Of a stretch of 64,000 nucleotides of DNA, positions 9,508 to 17,918 are shown one piece after another. This DNA is from Flavobacterium circumlabens (GTDB lineage: Bacteria; Bacteroidota; Bacteroidia; Flavobacteriales; Flavobacteriaceae): positions 124,001-188,000 of the forward strand of contig NZ_SLWA01000004.1 of the NCBI RefSeq assembly GCF_004345565.1, written 5' to 3'. Each line of letters starts with the position of its first letter. Position 1 is the stretch's first letter. A program made the translations under genes and the position numbers. A model generated the notes under the pieces. That model was not told the DNA's origin and searched no databases. It was given only the letters and a program-made list of their open reading frames with translations.

Positions 9508-9531
9508 CTAATTTTCTAATTCTCTAATTAT
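9508..9531. repeat. Octamer microsatellite CTAATTNT x3
   Basis: Three 8-bp units, CTAATTTT, CTAATTCT and CTAATTAT, at the 3' end of the PhzF-like gene; the last base overlaps the stop codon. The flanking 9420-9507 stretch is AT-rich with short TGTAAAATGT-like repeats. Confidence 0.6.
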
Positions 9532-10394
9532 TACGCTTCCCAATCTCCTTTTGCAACAAATTGAGATTTTCCTCCTATTTTAATATCAAATTGATTTTCG
9601 GTTAATTTTCCGTTGAAATAAATTTGAGACGGGCGATTGATATAATCTCCCTGATAATTAATCATTTCAATTTCAGCTGAATGATACTTCAAAAGAAAAG
9701 CTTGTAAACAGGTACTTGCACTTCCCGTCGCGGCATCTTCTACCAGCTGATTGTGTTCGACACAAAGCATTCTGCTTATAATTTTTGAATCTTCCAGACA
9801 ATAAAAATATAAGGCCCTGTGATTTGTTTTGCAATTCCTGATCAGCCAGTCATTCATTTTGTCTTTGTCTAAAACCAACGCTTCTAAAGCTTTTTTATCT
9901 TTTAGCGGAACAATTACAAAAGCACTTCCCGTTGTGACTTCCTGAATGGAATACTGATCATCAAAATCTGTACTTTTCAAACTGCTGAAGGCCACAAAAT
10001 CTTCTTTATCAAAAACATTTAAAAATTCCGGCTGAGCGGCTTTTAACCAGATCAGATCTTCTGTTTTACGAATCGGAATTTCTCCAATCGGCACTTTCAA
10101 AGTAATCGATTCAGGCTCATTCCTGAATATTTTATGGATCAGAACCCAGGATGTTCCAATAATGGGATGACCTGCAAATTTCATTTCGCTTGCCGGAGTA
10201 AAAATTCTAATCTCAGCACTATTGTTTTCAAAATCCAGCTTTGTAATAAAAGTGCTTTCGGCAAAATTTATCTCTCTGGCGATACGCTGCATTTCTTCCG
10301 GACTTAGATTTCCTGCATCTGAAAAAACCGCCAATTGATTCCCGGCATATTTATTTTCAGCAAAAACGTCGATGATATAAAAAGGTAAACTCAT
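9531..10394 (-). CDS. PhzF family isomerase/epimerase-like protein
   Basis: 287 residues from the ATG at 10394 (MSLPFYIIDVFAENKYAGNQLAVF). A frame extends to 10430, but the extra codons lie in an inverted repeat, so the shorter start is preferred. PhzF hallmarks are visible: GNQLAVF near the N-terminus, REINFAESTFI (with the family's conserved Glu), FAGHPIIGTSWVL, and in the second half AATGSASTCL. The family has a diaminopimelate-epimerase fold and catalyses isomerisations without cofactor. Most members outside pseudomonads have no known substrate, and no phenazine genes are nearby, so a phenazine role should not be assumed. It sits between a TPR protein and a barrel on the same strand. Confidence 0.9.
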   Translation of the reverse strand: MSLPFYIIDVFAENKYAGNQLAVFSDAGNLSPEEMQRIAREINFAESTFITKLDFENNSAEIRIFTPASEMKFAGHPIIGTSWVLIHKIFRNEPESITLKVPIGEIPIRKTEDLIWLKAAQPEFLNVFDKEDFVAFSSLKSTDFDDQYSIQEVTTGSAFVIVPLKDKKALEALVLDKDKMNDWLIRNCKTNHRALYFYCLEDSKIISRMLCVEHNQLVEDAATGSASTCLQAFLLKYHSAEIEMINYQGDYINRPSQIYFNGKLTENQFDIKIGGKSQFVAKGDWEA

Positions 10395-10409
10395 TGTTCT
10401 ATTTTTTTG

Positions 10410-10519
10410 AGAGCATAGAAAAAAGAACATAGAAAATAAATTTTTTACCCAATCTACCTCTATTTTCTATGCTCTGTAATCTATATTCTTTCTTCTATAT
10501 TCTTTCTTCTATATTCTTA
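10410..10519. repeat. Inverted repeat plus 14-bp tandem repeat
   Basis: Perfect 13-bp arms AGAGCATAGAAAA (10410-10422) and TTTTCTATGCTCT (10463-10475) are separated by 40 bases. They are followed by TATATTCTTTCTTC repeated at 10482-10495 and 10496-10509, with a partial third copy to 10519 that reaches the stop codon of the TPR gene. Confidence 0.7.
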
Positions 10520-13500
10520 TTTAATAATCGAGGAATTCGTTTTAGACTCTTCCAGTTTAATAGCGTTCAGTTCTTTTTTGGCTTCTTCTACTACATCCGG
10601 ATAATCGGTAAAATTGTTGATGACGTTATCTAAAATATAAGTGGCCTGATAGCTGTCTTTCAATCCGTAGAAATTTCTCGCCATCAAAACCAGACTTTTC
10701 GCACCGTAATATTTATAAGCCGAATAACTCTTCGCTAATTTTTGGACTGCTGCATTCGAAGCGTCAAATTTGCCTTCCTTTGTTTTAAAATACGCATCAT
10801 AATACAATGCCTCCGCTGCCAGTTCTCCTTTTGAAGTTGTGGACAATTTCGCATAGGCTGCTTTTGCTTTATCTTCATCACCGGTCTGCATTGCGGCACG
10901 GGCTACGATAATCTGTGCATCTGCTTTTACGTTTGCATCTGCTTTTGGATTTTGCAGTACTTTGTCAGCGTAGACTACTGAATTCGTATAATCTTTTTTA
11001 TCATAATAACACTTCATCAGGTTGGCCTGTGCAAAGTTTTGATTCTGAGCTAAATCGGCTTCATCATCTAAACGAACCAATACCGGAATCGATTTATCAC
11101 AATCTTTGGCTTTCAGGAAAATCTGGGCTAACCTGTTTAAGGATTGTTCCGTAAATTCATTTCTTGGCTGATCTGTTACGTATTGGTAATTCGCAACAGA
11201 TTTCGTTTCTGAACCTTCTGCATAATACAATTGTGCTAAATAATAGTTCGCCTCCAACGCATGAATTCCGGTTGGAAATTTGCTGATATAACCTGTAAAA
11301 CCAGTGATAGCAGCCTTGTTGTTCTTCTGACTGTATTGTTTGAAAGCGCCTTCGTAAGTATCATTATCGAGTTCTGCATCTGTAACAGCCACAAAATCCA
11401 ATGTACGGACCCAGATTGCATATTCATCTACTTTTCCGGAATCTACGTAGATTAATCTCGCGGTAGAGACTGCTTCCAAAGCTTCGGGTGTTTTTGGAAA
11501 TTCAGCAGCAACTTTTTTAAATTTCAATAAAGCTTCCTGATCGCGATCTGTGTTGTAATACACCAAACCTTGCTTCAGGATTGATTTTGAAGTAAACGCT
11601 CCATTTTTGTATTCAGAAATTAACTGATCGTATGTTTTAATGGCTAAATCGTTCTTTTTCTGCGCTACATACGTATTTGCTAATTCATACAAAGCATCAT
11701 CTCTGTATGATGATTTTTTATACATGAGCAGAAAATTATTCAGCTCGTCAATTTTTTTATCATTTTTCGACATCAGACCATAAGAAAGTGCTTTCTGATA
11801 TTGGGCATAATCAGCGTCAACACCTTTCGCTTCCATTGCCTTTGCGTAAGCTTCCATCGCCGGACCGTATTTTGCACTCACAAATCGGCAATCTCCCAAA
11901 CGCAGGTACGAATCATTTAAACGTACTTTATCTTCTTTTGAATTATCAATTTGTGCCTGGAAAGAATTACCGGCCTGATCGTATTCTTTCAGTTTAAAAT
12001 AAGTGTAGGCAATGTTATAATTGATGTTTTTGTATTCTTCAGTAGTTTTTGCACCAGCCAATCCTGCAAATTGTTTGTAACTCAGTAAAGCAGCATTAAA
12101 ATCATCTGTTACGTATTCTGATTCTGCTTTCCAGAAAGTGGCCCTGGCTGTAAAGTCAGGATTTTTTTGTTCTTTAATGGCACTATTGAACATTTTTAAT
12201 GCTTCACTATAATTAGCTTCATTGTACAATTCCACACCTCTGTAAAAAAGAACTTTTTGGTAGGCTAATTTATTTTCAGGCGTCCTGTTTTTCTCCAGTA
12301 AAACTAATGCTTCCTTATAATTTTTAGAAGAAATATAAGAATCAACCAATAGCTTTTCTACCTCTGATTTACTGGAATTGTTGGGGTATTTTTTTAAGAA
12401 ATCAAGCAGAATACCGGGAACTGTCTGGTAAGCGTTTCCAATTTCATAACTCAATTTAGCATAATTTAAAGCGGCGTCTTCCTGAATCTGGGTATTGAAA
12501 TCCATTTCGGAAGCATTTTTAAAAGCATTTAATGCTTCTTGTTTTTTTCCGGTATTCAGATAACTCAGACCTAAGTGATAATAGGCGTTTTGGGCTACGA
12601 AATCTTTTCCTTCAATAATTTTATTGAATTGGGAAATTGCACTTTCGTAGTTTTTTTGCTCATAATAAGCATACCCTAACTGATAAAAATCGGTGTTGTT
12701 CCATTTTCCTTTTCTTCCTTTATATTCCTGTAAAAACGGAATCGCTTTGTCATATTGCTTTAAATTGAAATAACTTTCCCCAATAATTTTATTCAGTTCC
12801 GATTGTTCAAGGGCATTTGATTTTGCCATTGCTTTTTGGCCCAAATCAATCGCTTTTTGGAAATTCCCTAATTTGAAATTCATGTCGGCCTGATAGTACG
12901 ACAGCTTTTCCTTGTATTTTTCTTCACCTGAAACTTCATCAAAATATTTAGTGGCTTCTTTGTAATCGTCTCCTTCATACGCCATAAAACCTAAGTAATA
13001 TTTGGCCTGAGAACCAAACTCGGGAGAATTAACCACCTTATTAAAATAGGTTGTGGCTTCTTTTTTGTTCTTAGCATTAAAGTAGCTGTATCCTTTTTGA
13101 AAGTTGAATTTATCCAGATCAGACTTACTCATATAGCTTTCATCTACCTTGTCAAACCACTGCAAAGCTTTGGGATAATTTCCCTGTTCGAAGAAAAAAT
13201 GAGCCACTTCTACATAAGCCTGGTTTTGTTTTGTGCTTGTCGGATAATCTGTGACAAACTTCTCCATCAGCGCATCAGCATTGGCCTGATTGGTTCTGAT
13301 GGCGCAATTGGCGATATAATAGGCACAATCGGACTGAACCTCTTCTGTTGTTGCGCTATTTTTTACATATTCGAAAATATGTTGTGCCGAAGCGTATTGT
13401 TTGTCGTTGTATAAAGCCAGTGCTTTGTCAAAATCCTTTAAATCGTAAGTATATATAGCTGATTTTTGTGCTGAAACTATGGTTGAAATAAGGACAATTG

Positions 13501-13531
13501 GTAATAAAAAGAACCAGAAAAGTTTACGCAT
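10517..13531 (-). CDS. Large exported tetratricopeptide-repeat protein
   Basis: 1004 residues. Signal peptide about 1-21 (FWFFLLPIVLISTIVSA, then QKS), so periplasmic or surface exposed. The remainder is almost entirely helical TPR units, e.g. ALQWFDKVDESYMSKSDLDKF, AIPFLQEYKGRKGKW and DDALYELANTYVAQ, with repeated A-x-Y-x-L-G / Y-x-Y motifs throughout. TPR arrays mediate protein-protein contacts. The context of a barrel and a PhzF-like protein downstream on the same strand suggests an envelope scaffold, but the partner is unknown. I recognise no catalytic domain. A TAAATTTG -7 box lies 20 bases upstream. Confidence 0.85.
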   Translation of the reverse strand: MRKLFWFFLLPIVLISTIVSAQKSAIYTYDLKDFDKALALYNDKQYASAQHIFEYVKNSATTEEVQSDCAYYIANCAIRTNQANADALMEKFVTDYPTSTKQNQAYVEVAHFFFEQGNYPKALQWFDKVDESYMSKSDLDKFNFQKGYSYFNAKNKKEATTYFNKVVNSPEFGSQAKYYLGFMAYEGDDYKEATKYFDEVSGEEKYKEKLSYYQADMNFKLGNFQKAIDLGQKAMAKSNALEQSELNKIIGESYFNLKQYDKAIPFLQEYKGRKGKWNNTDFYQLGYAYYEQKNYESAISQFNKIIEGKDFVAQNAYYHLGLSYLNTGKKQEALNAFKNASEMDFNTQIQEDAALNYAKLSYEIGNAYQTVPGILLDFLKKYPNNSSKSEVEKLLVDSYISSKNYKEALVLLEKNRTPENKLAYQKVLFYRGVELYNEANYSEALKMFNSAIKEQKNPDFTARATFWKAESEYVTDDFNAALLSYKQFAGLAGAKTTEEYKNINYNIAYTYFKLKEYDQAGNSFQAQIDNSKEDKVRLNDSYLRLGDCRFVSAKYGPAMEAYAKAMEAKGVDADYAQYQKALSYGLMSKNDKKIDELNNFLLMYKKSSYRDDALYELANTYVAQKKNDLAIKTYDQLISEYKNGAFTSKSILKQGLVYYNTDRDQEALLKFKKVAAEFPKTPEALEAVSTARLIYVDSGKVDEYAIWVRTLDFVAVTDAELDNDTYEGAFKQYSQKNNKAAITGFTGYISKFPTGIHALEANYYLAQLYYAEGSETKSVANYQYVTDQPRNEFTEQSLNRLAQIFLKAKDCDKSIPVLVRLDDEADLAQNQNFAQANLMKCYYDKKDYTNSVVYADKVLQNPKADANVKADAQIIVARAAMQTGDEDKAKAAYAKLSTTSKGELAAEALYYDAYFKTKEGKFDASNAAVQKLAKSYSAYKYYGAKSLVLMARNFYGLKDSYQATYILDNVINNFTDYPDVVEEAKKELNAIKLEESKTNSSIIK

Positions 13532-13550
13532 TTTATTGTTATTTAGTATT

Positions 13551-13558
13551 CAAATTTA
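13551..13558 (-). promoter_or_regulatory. Putative -7 box of the TPR gene
   Basis: Minus-strand TAAATTTG fits TAnnTTTG, 19 bases before the start codon. No clear -33 element was found. Confidence 0.35.
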
Positions 13559-13656
13559 TCATTTTATACCGTTTATAACGAAACGTTTCCGCCTTTTATT
13601 ATAAAAAAACATTTTAAAAACTTATATCTGACAGCTTCTGCAAGCATATCTCTTAA

Positions 13657-14020
13657 CCATATAAGTTGTGTAAGTTATTATAAGTAAGACTCTTTAACAA
13701 AGCGCTCAATGAGATTGAGAGTATATCAATTTCATGAATAAAAACCTTACCCATCATTTCCTAAAATGAACTTACATCACTTATATGGTTCAATTTTTCA
13801 CGGGCTAAATGCTTTTATAACGTACTTATTCCTTCAGAATTCAATACCAACAATCTTCAGCACCATTTCCTAAAATGAACTTATATCGCTTATGTGGTTC
13901 AATTTTTCACGGACTAAATGCTTTTATAACGTACTTCTTAATTTAGAATTCAATACCAAAAACGTTCAGCACCATTTTTTAAAATGAACTTATATCGCTT
14001 ATATGATTTAATTTTTTTAT
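13657..14020. repeat. 109-bp tandem repeat with an inverted partial copy
   Basis: The 582-base divergent intergenic region holds a tandem repeat with an exact 109-base period. CATTTCCTAAAATGAACTT starts at 13755 and 13864, and its variant CATTTTTTAAAATGAACTT at 13973; the third copy is partial. Each unit carries ATATGGTTCAATTTTTCACG-type sequence and GCTTTTATAACGTACTT. Upstream, at about 13657-13680, ACCATATAAGTTGTGTAAGTT is an inverted match (about 20 of 22) to the AACTTACATCACTTATATGGT part of unit 1. Confidence 0.85.
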
Positions 14021-14063
14021 TTCTTTCTATTATAGCTTTTCTTCAGAAATGATTGAAATTTAT

Positions 14064-14094
14064 TTTGAATCCAACCGTTATCTTAGTACTTTTA
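14064..14094 (+). promoter_or_regulatory. Putative ftsE promoter
   Basis: TTTG (14064-14067), 19 bases, TACTTTTA (14087-14094, 7 of 8 to TAnnTTTG), 19 bases before the ftsE ATG. Confidence 0.4.
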
Positions 14095-14113
14095 CCATTC
14101 AAATCAATTTATT

Positions 14114-14797
14114 ATGTCACAAATCGTACTGTCTCTTAAAGAAGTCACTATATATCAGGAAGGAAGAAAAATTTTATCTCATATTAATTTAGATGTTCAG
14201 CATGGTGAATTCATTTACATCATTGGGAAAACCGGTTCCGGAAAAAGTAGTTTCATGAAAACGCTGTACGGTGATTTACCTTTAAGTGAAGGAGAAGGTC
14301 ATATTGTTGAATTTGATCTGGCAGCTTTAAAAGAAAGTGAAATTCCGTTTTTGAGACGTAAAATCGGAATCGTTTTCCAGGATTTTAAATTACTTCCGGA
14401 CCGTTCGGTAAAAGACAATATGCTTTTTGTGTTAAAAGCAACCGGATGGCATGAAAAAGACGCCATGGAACACAAAATCGATGAAGTTCTGGACAAAGTC
14501 GGTATGAAAGAGTTTGTAAACAAAATGCCGCACCAGCTTTCGGGAGGAGAACAACAACGTGTTGCCATTGCAAGAGCGCTGCTAAACGATCCTGAATTTA
14601 TTCTCGCCGATGAACCAACCGGAAACCTTGATCCGCAAACCAGTTCTGAAGTATTGGAGGTATTGAAAAAAATCAACGCCAATGGTAAAACCGTTATCAT
14701 GGCCACTCACGATTATGCCTTGTTGATGAAATTCCCATCTAAAACCTTAAAATGTGAGGATGAAAGAATTTTTGAAGTAGTGCAACGCAGCGTGTAA
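14114..14797 (+). CDS. ftsE: Cell-division ABC ATPase FtsE
   Basis: 227 residues. ATPase of the FtsEX complex, which couples ATP hydrolysis at the division septum to peptidoglycan hydrolase activation. Walker A GKTGSGKS at 38-45, Q-loop [10 protein letters not shown] (FtsE-typical) near 88-97, signature [16 protein letters not shown] from 142, Walker [12 protein letters not shown] from 163, H-loop ATHDY. No ftsX follows; the next gene is convergent, so FtsX must be elsewhere, a common arrangement in Flavobacteriia. The stop codon is 7 bases from the end of the convergent oxygenase gene. Lipoprotein-export LolD is a close relative, but the FtsE-type Q-loop favours FtsE. Confidence 0.9.
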   Translation: MSQIVLSLKEVTIYQEGRKILSHINLDVQHGEFIYIIGKTGSGKSSFMKTLYGDLPLSEGEGHIVEFDLAALKESEIPFLRRKIGIVFQDFKLLPDRSVKDNMLFVLKATGWHEKDAMEHKIDEVLDKVGMKEFVNKMPHQLSGGEQQRVAIARALLNDPEFILADEPTGNLDPQTSSEVLEVLKKINANGKTVIMATHDYALLMKFPSKTLKCEDERIFEVVQRSV

Positions 14798-14804
14798 GAC
14801 CCGA

Positions 14805-15626
14805 TTATTTTTTATAAACATGTGGGTTTTCACGAATTCCCTTTTTAAAGAACTTTCTCAGATTCATTCTTAAAAAAGTATCTATTTTTAAAATTGCATC
14901 CGTAAATTTATGTTCCGGTCTTCCTCTAAAGGAAGTAACGTGAAATTGGTCTGTTGCGTAAACCGGTACTTTTGAAAAGTAATAATTGGAAATACAACAT
15001 CTGAATCCGTCAAAAACGATTGGTGACACCGAATGTAACGATTGATTGTGCGTCACCATAATGACCAATCTGTTAAATTTACTGTGAATTGTCGTGGGGC
15101 TTTTCTGCAAACCGTCGGGCCACAACTCCAGATTTCCGCCATATTCCTCTTTCCAATCCGGGGTAACGTAATACAATAAATTCAGTACACGCCAACGCTC
15201 CCTGTCTTTATCGTGCGAGTTATCTAAATGTGGGTTTAAAAACTGTTTGTTTCCCATCATCGAGAGTCCGCCCGCATACAAAAATTCATCCGGAATTGGC
15301 GCTTCAATCTGGCTGATTTCTCCAATTAAATCTACAATTTTACAATCCTGAAAGGCATAAATAATCTCTTCCAATACAGGATTATAACGGTTCATCTGGA
15401 CCGCTACGTACTTATCTTCCTTGATGCTTTTCTTTAAAACCATCTCTTCTTTCTTCGGGAAAACATTGTATAAACTAACAGCTATTGCTTCAGGAAGCAG
15501 ATCATCGATAAAAAGATAACCAATTGCCTTTTTTGACGCGGCAAACTGGCTGGCTAAAAGAGTTTTATTAGCGTTGATTTTATTATAAATAATTTCAGCA
15601 AGCTCAATTCTATTTATAAATTCCAT
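14805..15626 (-). CDS. 2-oxoglutarate/Fe(II)-dependent oxygenase (prolyl-4-hydroxylase-like)
   Basis: 273 residues from the ATG at 15626 (MEFINRIELA); a longer frame to 15653 adds only nine codons. The double-stranded beta-helix motifs are visible: iron ligands His133-x-Asp135 (NPHLDN) and His198 (SLHSV), and the 2-oxoglutarate-binding Arg209 (GFRCCIS). GGNLELW between them matches the P4H-type superfamily. Such enzymes hydroxylate proteins, sugars or small molecules. Its place directly beside glycosyltransferases suggests a role in surface-glycan or glycoprotein modification, but the substrate cannot be read from the sequence. Confidence 0.85.
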   Translation of the reverse strand: MEFINRIELAEIIYNKINANKTLLASQFAASKKAIGYLFIDDLLPEAIAVSLYNVFPKKEEMVLKKSIKEDKYVAVQMNRYNPVLEEIIYAFQDCKIVDLIGEISQIEAPIPDEFLYAGGLSMMGNKQFLNPHLDNSHDKDRERWRVLNLLYYVTPDWKEEYGGNLELWPDGLQKSPTTIHSKFNRLVIMVTHNQSLHSVSPIVFDGFRCCISNYYFSKVPVYATDQFHVTSFRGRPEHKFTDAILKIDTFLRMNLRKFFKKGIRENPHVYKK

Positions 15627-15677
15627 ACTTTTGAATGTTCTGTTACGTTGCAAATATATTACTAAAAATTGCTATTA

Positions 15678-16589
15678 ATGCTCTCCATTCTTATCCCGAC
15701 ATACAATTATAACATCTATCCGCTTGTTTTAGAATTACACAATCAATGTTTAGGTTTAGGGATCATATTTGAACTTATCGCAATTGATGATGCTTCGACA
15801 ATTCCATCTGCTGAAAATGACAAAATAAATACTTTAACATACTGCAACTATGAAGTACTGAGCACCAATATTGGCAGAAGCAAAATCAGAAATTTACTGG
15901 CCCGAAAAGCAAAGTATGACTGGTTACTTTTTCTGGATGCCGATGTTTTTCCAAAAAATAAAAACTTCATTTTAAATTACATAAATCACCTTAACGATGA
16001 TGTAAAATTGGTAAATGGCGGTTTATTGTATCCTGATGAAAAACCAGAAAAAAGCAAACTGTTTCGATGGGTTTACGGAAAAAACAGAGAGGCATTAGAT
16101 TATAAGATAAGGGAAAAGAATCCTTATCTGAGTTCTCTGAGCCTTAATTTCATCATTCATAAATCGATCTTTAAAAAAGTTTCGTTTAATGAAACCATTC
16201 CAAATTTAAGACATGAAGACACTTTATTCTCTTATAGTTTAAGCAAAGAAAATAGTAAAATAGAGCATATTAATAACCCGGTATATCATTACGGAATGGA
16301 TGATTTTGAAGTAGCCATTCGCAAAGAAAATGAATCATTGCACGCTTTAAAATATTTAATTGACAATCAATTACTGTCTCCGGATTATGTCCGGATTTCT
16401 AAATTATTATTGAAAATTCAAAAAAAACACCTATTATCGGTTTTTGCCTTTTTTCATAAAATAACGCTGTCTCTTTTTCTTAAAAATTTAAGCGGTAATA
16501 ATCCTTCTTTGTTTATTTTTGATTTATACAGATTGGGTTATTTATGTCAACTTGAAAAAGAACAAAAGGGTCTCATTTCAGCCCGTTAA
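15678..16589 (+). CDS. Family 2 glycosyltransferase
   Basis: 303 residues from ATG 15678 (MLSILIPTYNYN). A TTG nine bases upstream is less likely. GT-A fold start LSILIPTYN, then AIDDAST, TNIGRSKIRN and the metal-binding DxD-type motif FLDADVFPKN near residue 92. A later RHEDTLFSYSL is the usual acceptor-side ED motif. No membrane segment, so cytosolic or peripheral. It opens a plus-strand pair with the next glycosyltransferase (12-base gap) and is divergent from the oxygenase with about 50 bases between. Donor and acceptor sugars unknown. Confidence 0.88.
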   Translation: MLSILIPTYNYNIYPLVLELHNQCLGLGIIFELIAIDDASTIPSAENDKINTLTYCNYEVLSTNIGRSKIRNLLARKAKYDWLLFLDADVFPKNKNFILNYINHLNDDVKLVNGGLLYPDEKPEKSKLFRWVYGKNREALDYKIREKNPYLSSLSLNFIIHKSIFKKVSFNETIPNLRHEDTLFSYSLSKENSKIEHINNPVYHYGMDDFEVAIRKENESLHALKYLIDNQLLSPDYVRISKLLLKIQKKHLLSVFAFFHKITLSLFLKNLSGNNPSLFIFDLYRLGYLCQLEKEQKGLISAR

Positions 16590-16601
16590 ACATTAAAAAA
16601 A

Positions 16602-17528
16602 ATGCCGTTTTTTTCTATCATTATTCCGTTATACAACAAAGAAAACTTTATCGAAAATACGATACAAAGTGTGCTGGCCCAGACTTTTCAGGATTTCGAA
16701 GTGATTCTTATTAATGACGGATCGACAGACAAAAGTGAGGCAAAAGCACTTCAGTTTAAAGATCCCCGAATTCACTATTATTCCAAAAAGAATGAAGGCG
16801 TTTCACTGGCAAGAAATTTCGGCATCGAAAAAGCTAAATCTCCAAACATCACTTTTCTTGATGCCGATGATTACTGGTACCCTGATTTCCTGCAGGTAAT
16901 GTTCGAAAAAATCAGCCAGTTTCCGGAACAAAAAGTTTTTAGTGCCGCCATCGAAATTGAAACTTCAAAAAAAACATTTCCTGCTCAGTACTCAATACGC
17001 AAAACTAACAGTTCCGAACTTGTCAATTACTTTCGTGCCAGCACAAAAGAACCTATTATCTGGACTTCATGCGCTGTATTTCACAAAAGTGTTTTTGACG
17101 AAATCGGAGTTTTTGACCCTAAAATAAAAAGCGGCCAGGACACGGATCTCTGGATTAGAATCGGATTGGTTTATCCTGTTTTGTTCTCATGGAAAATTCT
17201 GGCGCGTTATGTCTATGATAACAACAGCTTGTCTAAAAACGATACATTACTGCATGCAAAAATGGATTTGTCTAAATTTACAGCGCTTGAAAAAACGAAT
17301 GCTGACCTGAAGTATTACTTAGATTTAAATCGGTTCTCGCTCGCCATCAAAAGCAAATTAACCGGTAATAAAGCCCTTTTTACTCACTTTTATACCGGAA
17401 TTGATTTAGGAAAAATAGGATTCAAAAAAAGAATTTTATTAAGCCTTCCCTCCTCTTTATTATGGCTTTTGATTGAGATAAAATTAAAAATGGCTGACCT
17501 GGGTCTAGGTTCATCGGTTTTTAAATAG
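16602..17528 (+). CDS. Family 2 glycosyltransferase
   Basis: 308 residues. Classic GT2 N-terminus FFSIIIPLYNKENFIENTI, QTFQDFEVILINDGSTDKS, RNFGIEKAKSPNITFLDADDYW (DxD), then KSGQDTDLWIRIG as the acceptor-side motif. The C-terminus has a hydrophobic, basic stretch (RILLSLPSSLLWLLIEIKLK) that may associate with the membrane. It follows the previous GT2 by 12 bases, so they are co-transcribed. Its last 18 bases overlap the convergent 3' end of the ketoisomerase gene. Confidence 0.9.
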   Translation: MPFFSIIIPLYNKENFIENTIQSVLAQTFQDFEVILINDGSTDKSEAKALQFKDPRIHYYSKKNEGVSLARNFGIEKAKSPNITFLDADDYWYPDFLQVMFEKISQFPEQKVFSAAIEIETSKKTFPAQYSIRKTNSSELVNYFRASTKEPIIWTSCAVFHKSVFDEIGVFDPKIKSGQDTDLWIRIGLVYPVLFSWKILARYVYDNNSLSKNDTLLHAKMDLSKFTALEKTNADLKYYLDLNRFSLAIKSKLTGNKALFTHFYTGIDLGKIGFKKRILLSLPSSLLWLLIEIKLKMADLGLGSSVFK

Positions 17529-17918
17529 TTTGAAATTTTTATATTCCCTGATGTAATCTTCTTCGTCAAATTCGTCCGAAGCCAAAACCAGACAAACGGC
17601 CCCGGAAGAAAAATTTTGCAGTTCCCGCCATATTCCGTCCACAATTAACAAACCTAAGCTGGGTCTGTTTAGCGTTACCGTTTGTGATGATTTTCCGTCT
17701 TTTAATACCACGTCAAAACTTCCGCTTAAAGCGATTAAAAATTCCTGTTGTTTTTTATGGGCGTGCCCACCGCGTTTGCTTCCACCTGGAACATCATACA
17801 AATAATACACCCGTTTTGAGGCAAACGGAATGGTATCTCCTTCTATAACTGAAAGATTGCCGCGTCTGTCCTGAATTTTTGGAATTTCGATTAACTGAAT
17901 ATCAGTATTTGTAGTCAT
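17511..17918 (-). CDS. FdtA/QdtA-like sugar 3,4-ketoisomerase (cupin)
   Basis: 135 residues, the usual length of the dTDP-4-oxo-6-deoxyglucose 3,4-ketoisomerase (FdtA/QdtA, WxcM C-terminal) family. Cupin motifs: PKIQDRRGNLSVIEG, then VYYLYDVPGG with the metal/catalytic-type GGHAHKKQQEFLIAL, and LASDEFDEEDYIREY. Such enzymes turn dTDP-4-keto-6-deoxyglucose into the 3-keto isomer that an FdtB-type aminotransferase then aminates; that gene is at 21187-22323. Its ATG overlaps the stop of the upstream glycosyltransferase (ATGA), indicating coupling. Whether the product is galacto (FdtA) or gluco (QdtA) cannot be told by eye. Confidence 0.88.
   Translation of the reverse strand: MTTNTDIQLIEIPKIQDRRGNLSVIEGDTIPFASKRVYYLYDVPGGSKRGGHAHKKQQEFLIALSGSFDVVLKDGKSSQTVTLNRPSLGLLIVDGIWRELQNFSSGAVCLVLASDEFDEEDYIREYKNFKLFKNR

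Noticed and set aside
9531..10394. Phenazine biosynthesis gene
   Set aside because: PhzF-fold proteins are widespread and no other phenazine genes (phzA/B/D/E/G) are in the window; the family name alone is not evidence of phenazine synthesis.
13755..14020. 109-bp tandem repeats read as a CRISPR or as a replication origin
   Set aside because: No short repeat-spacer structure, no DnaA boxes recognised and no dnaA/dnaN nearby.
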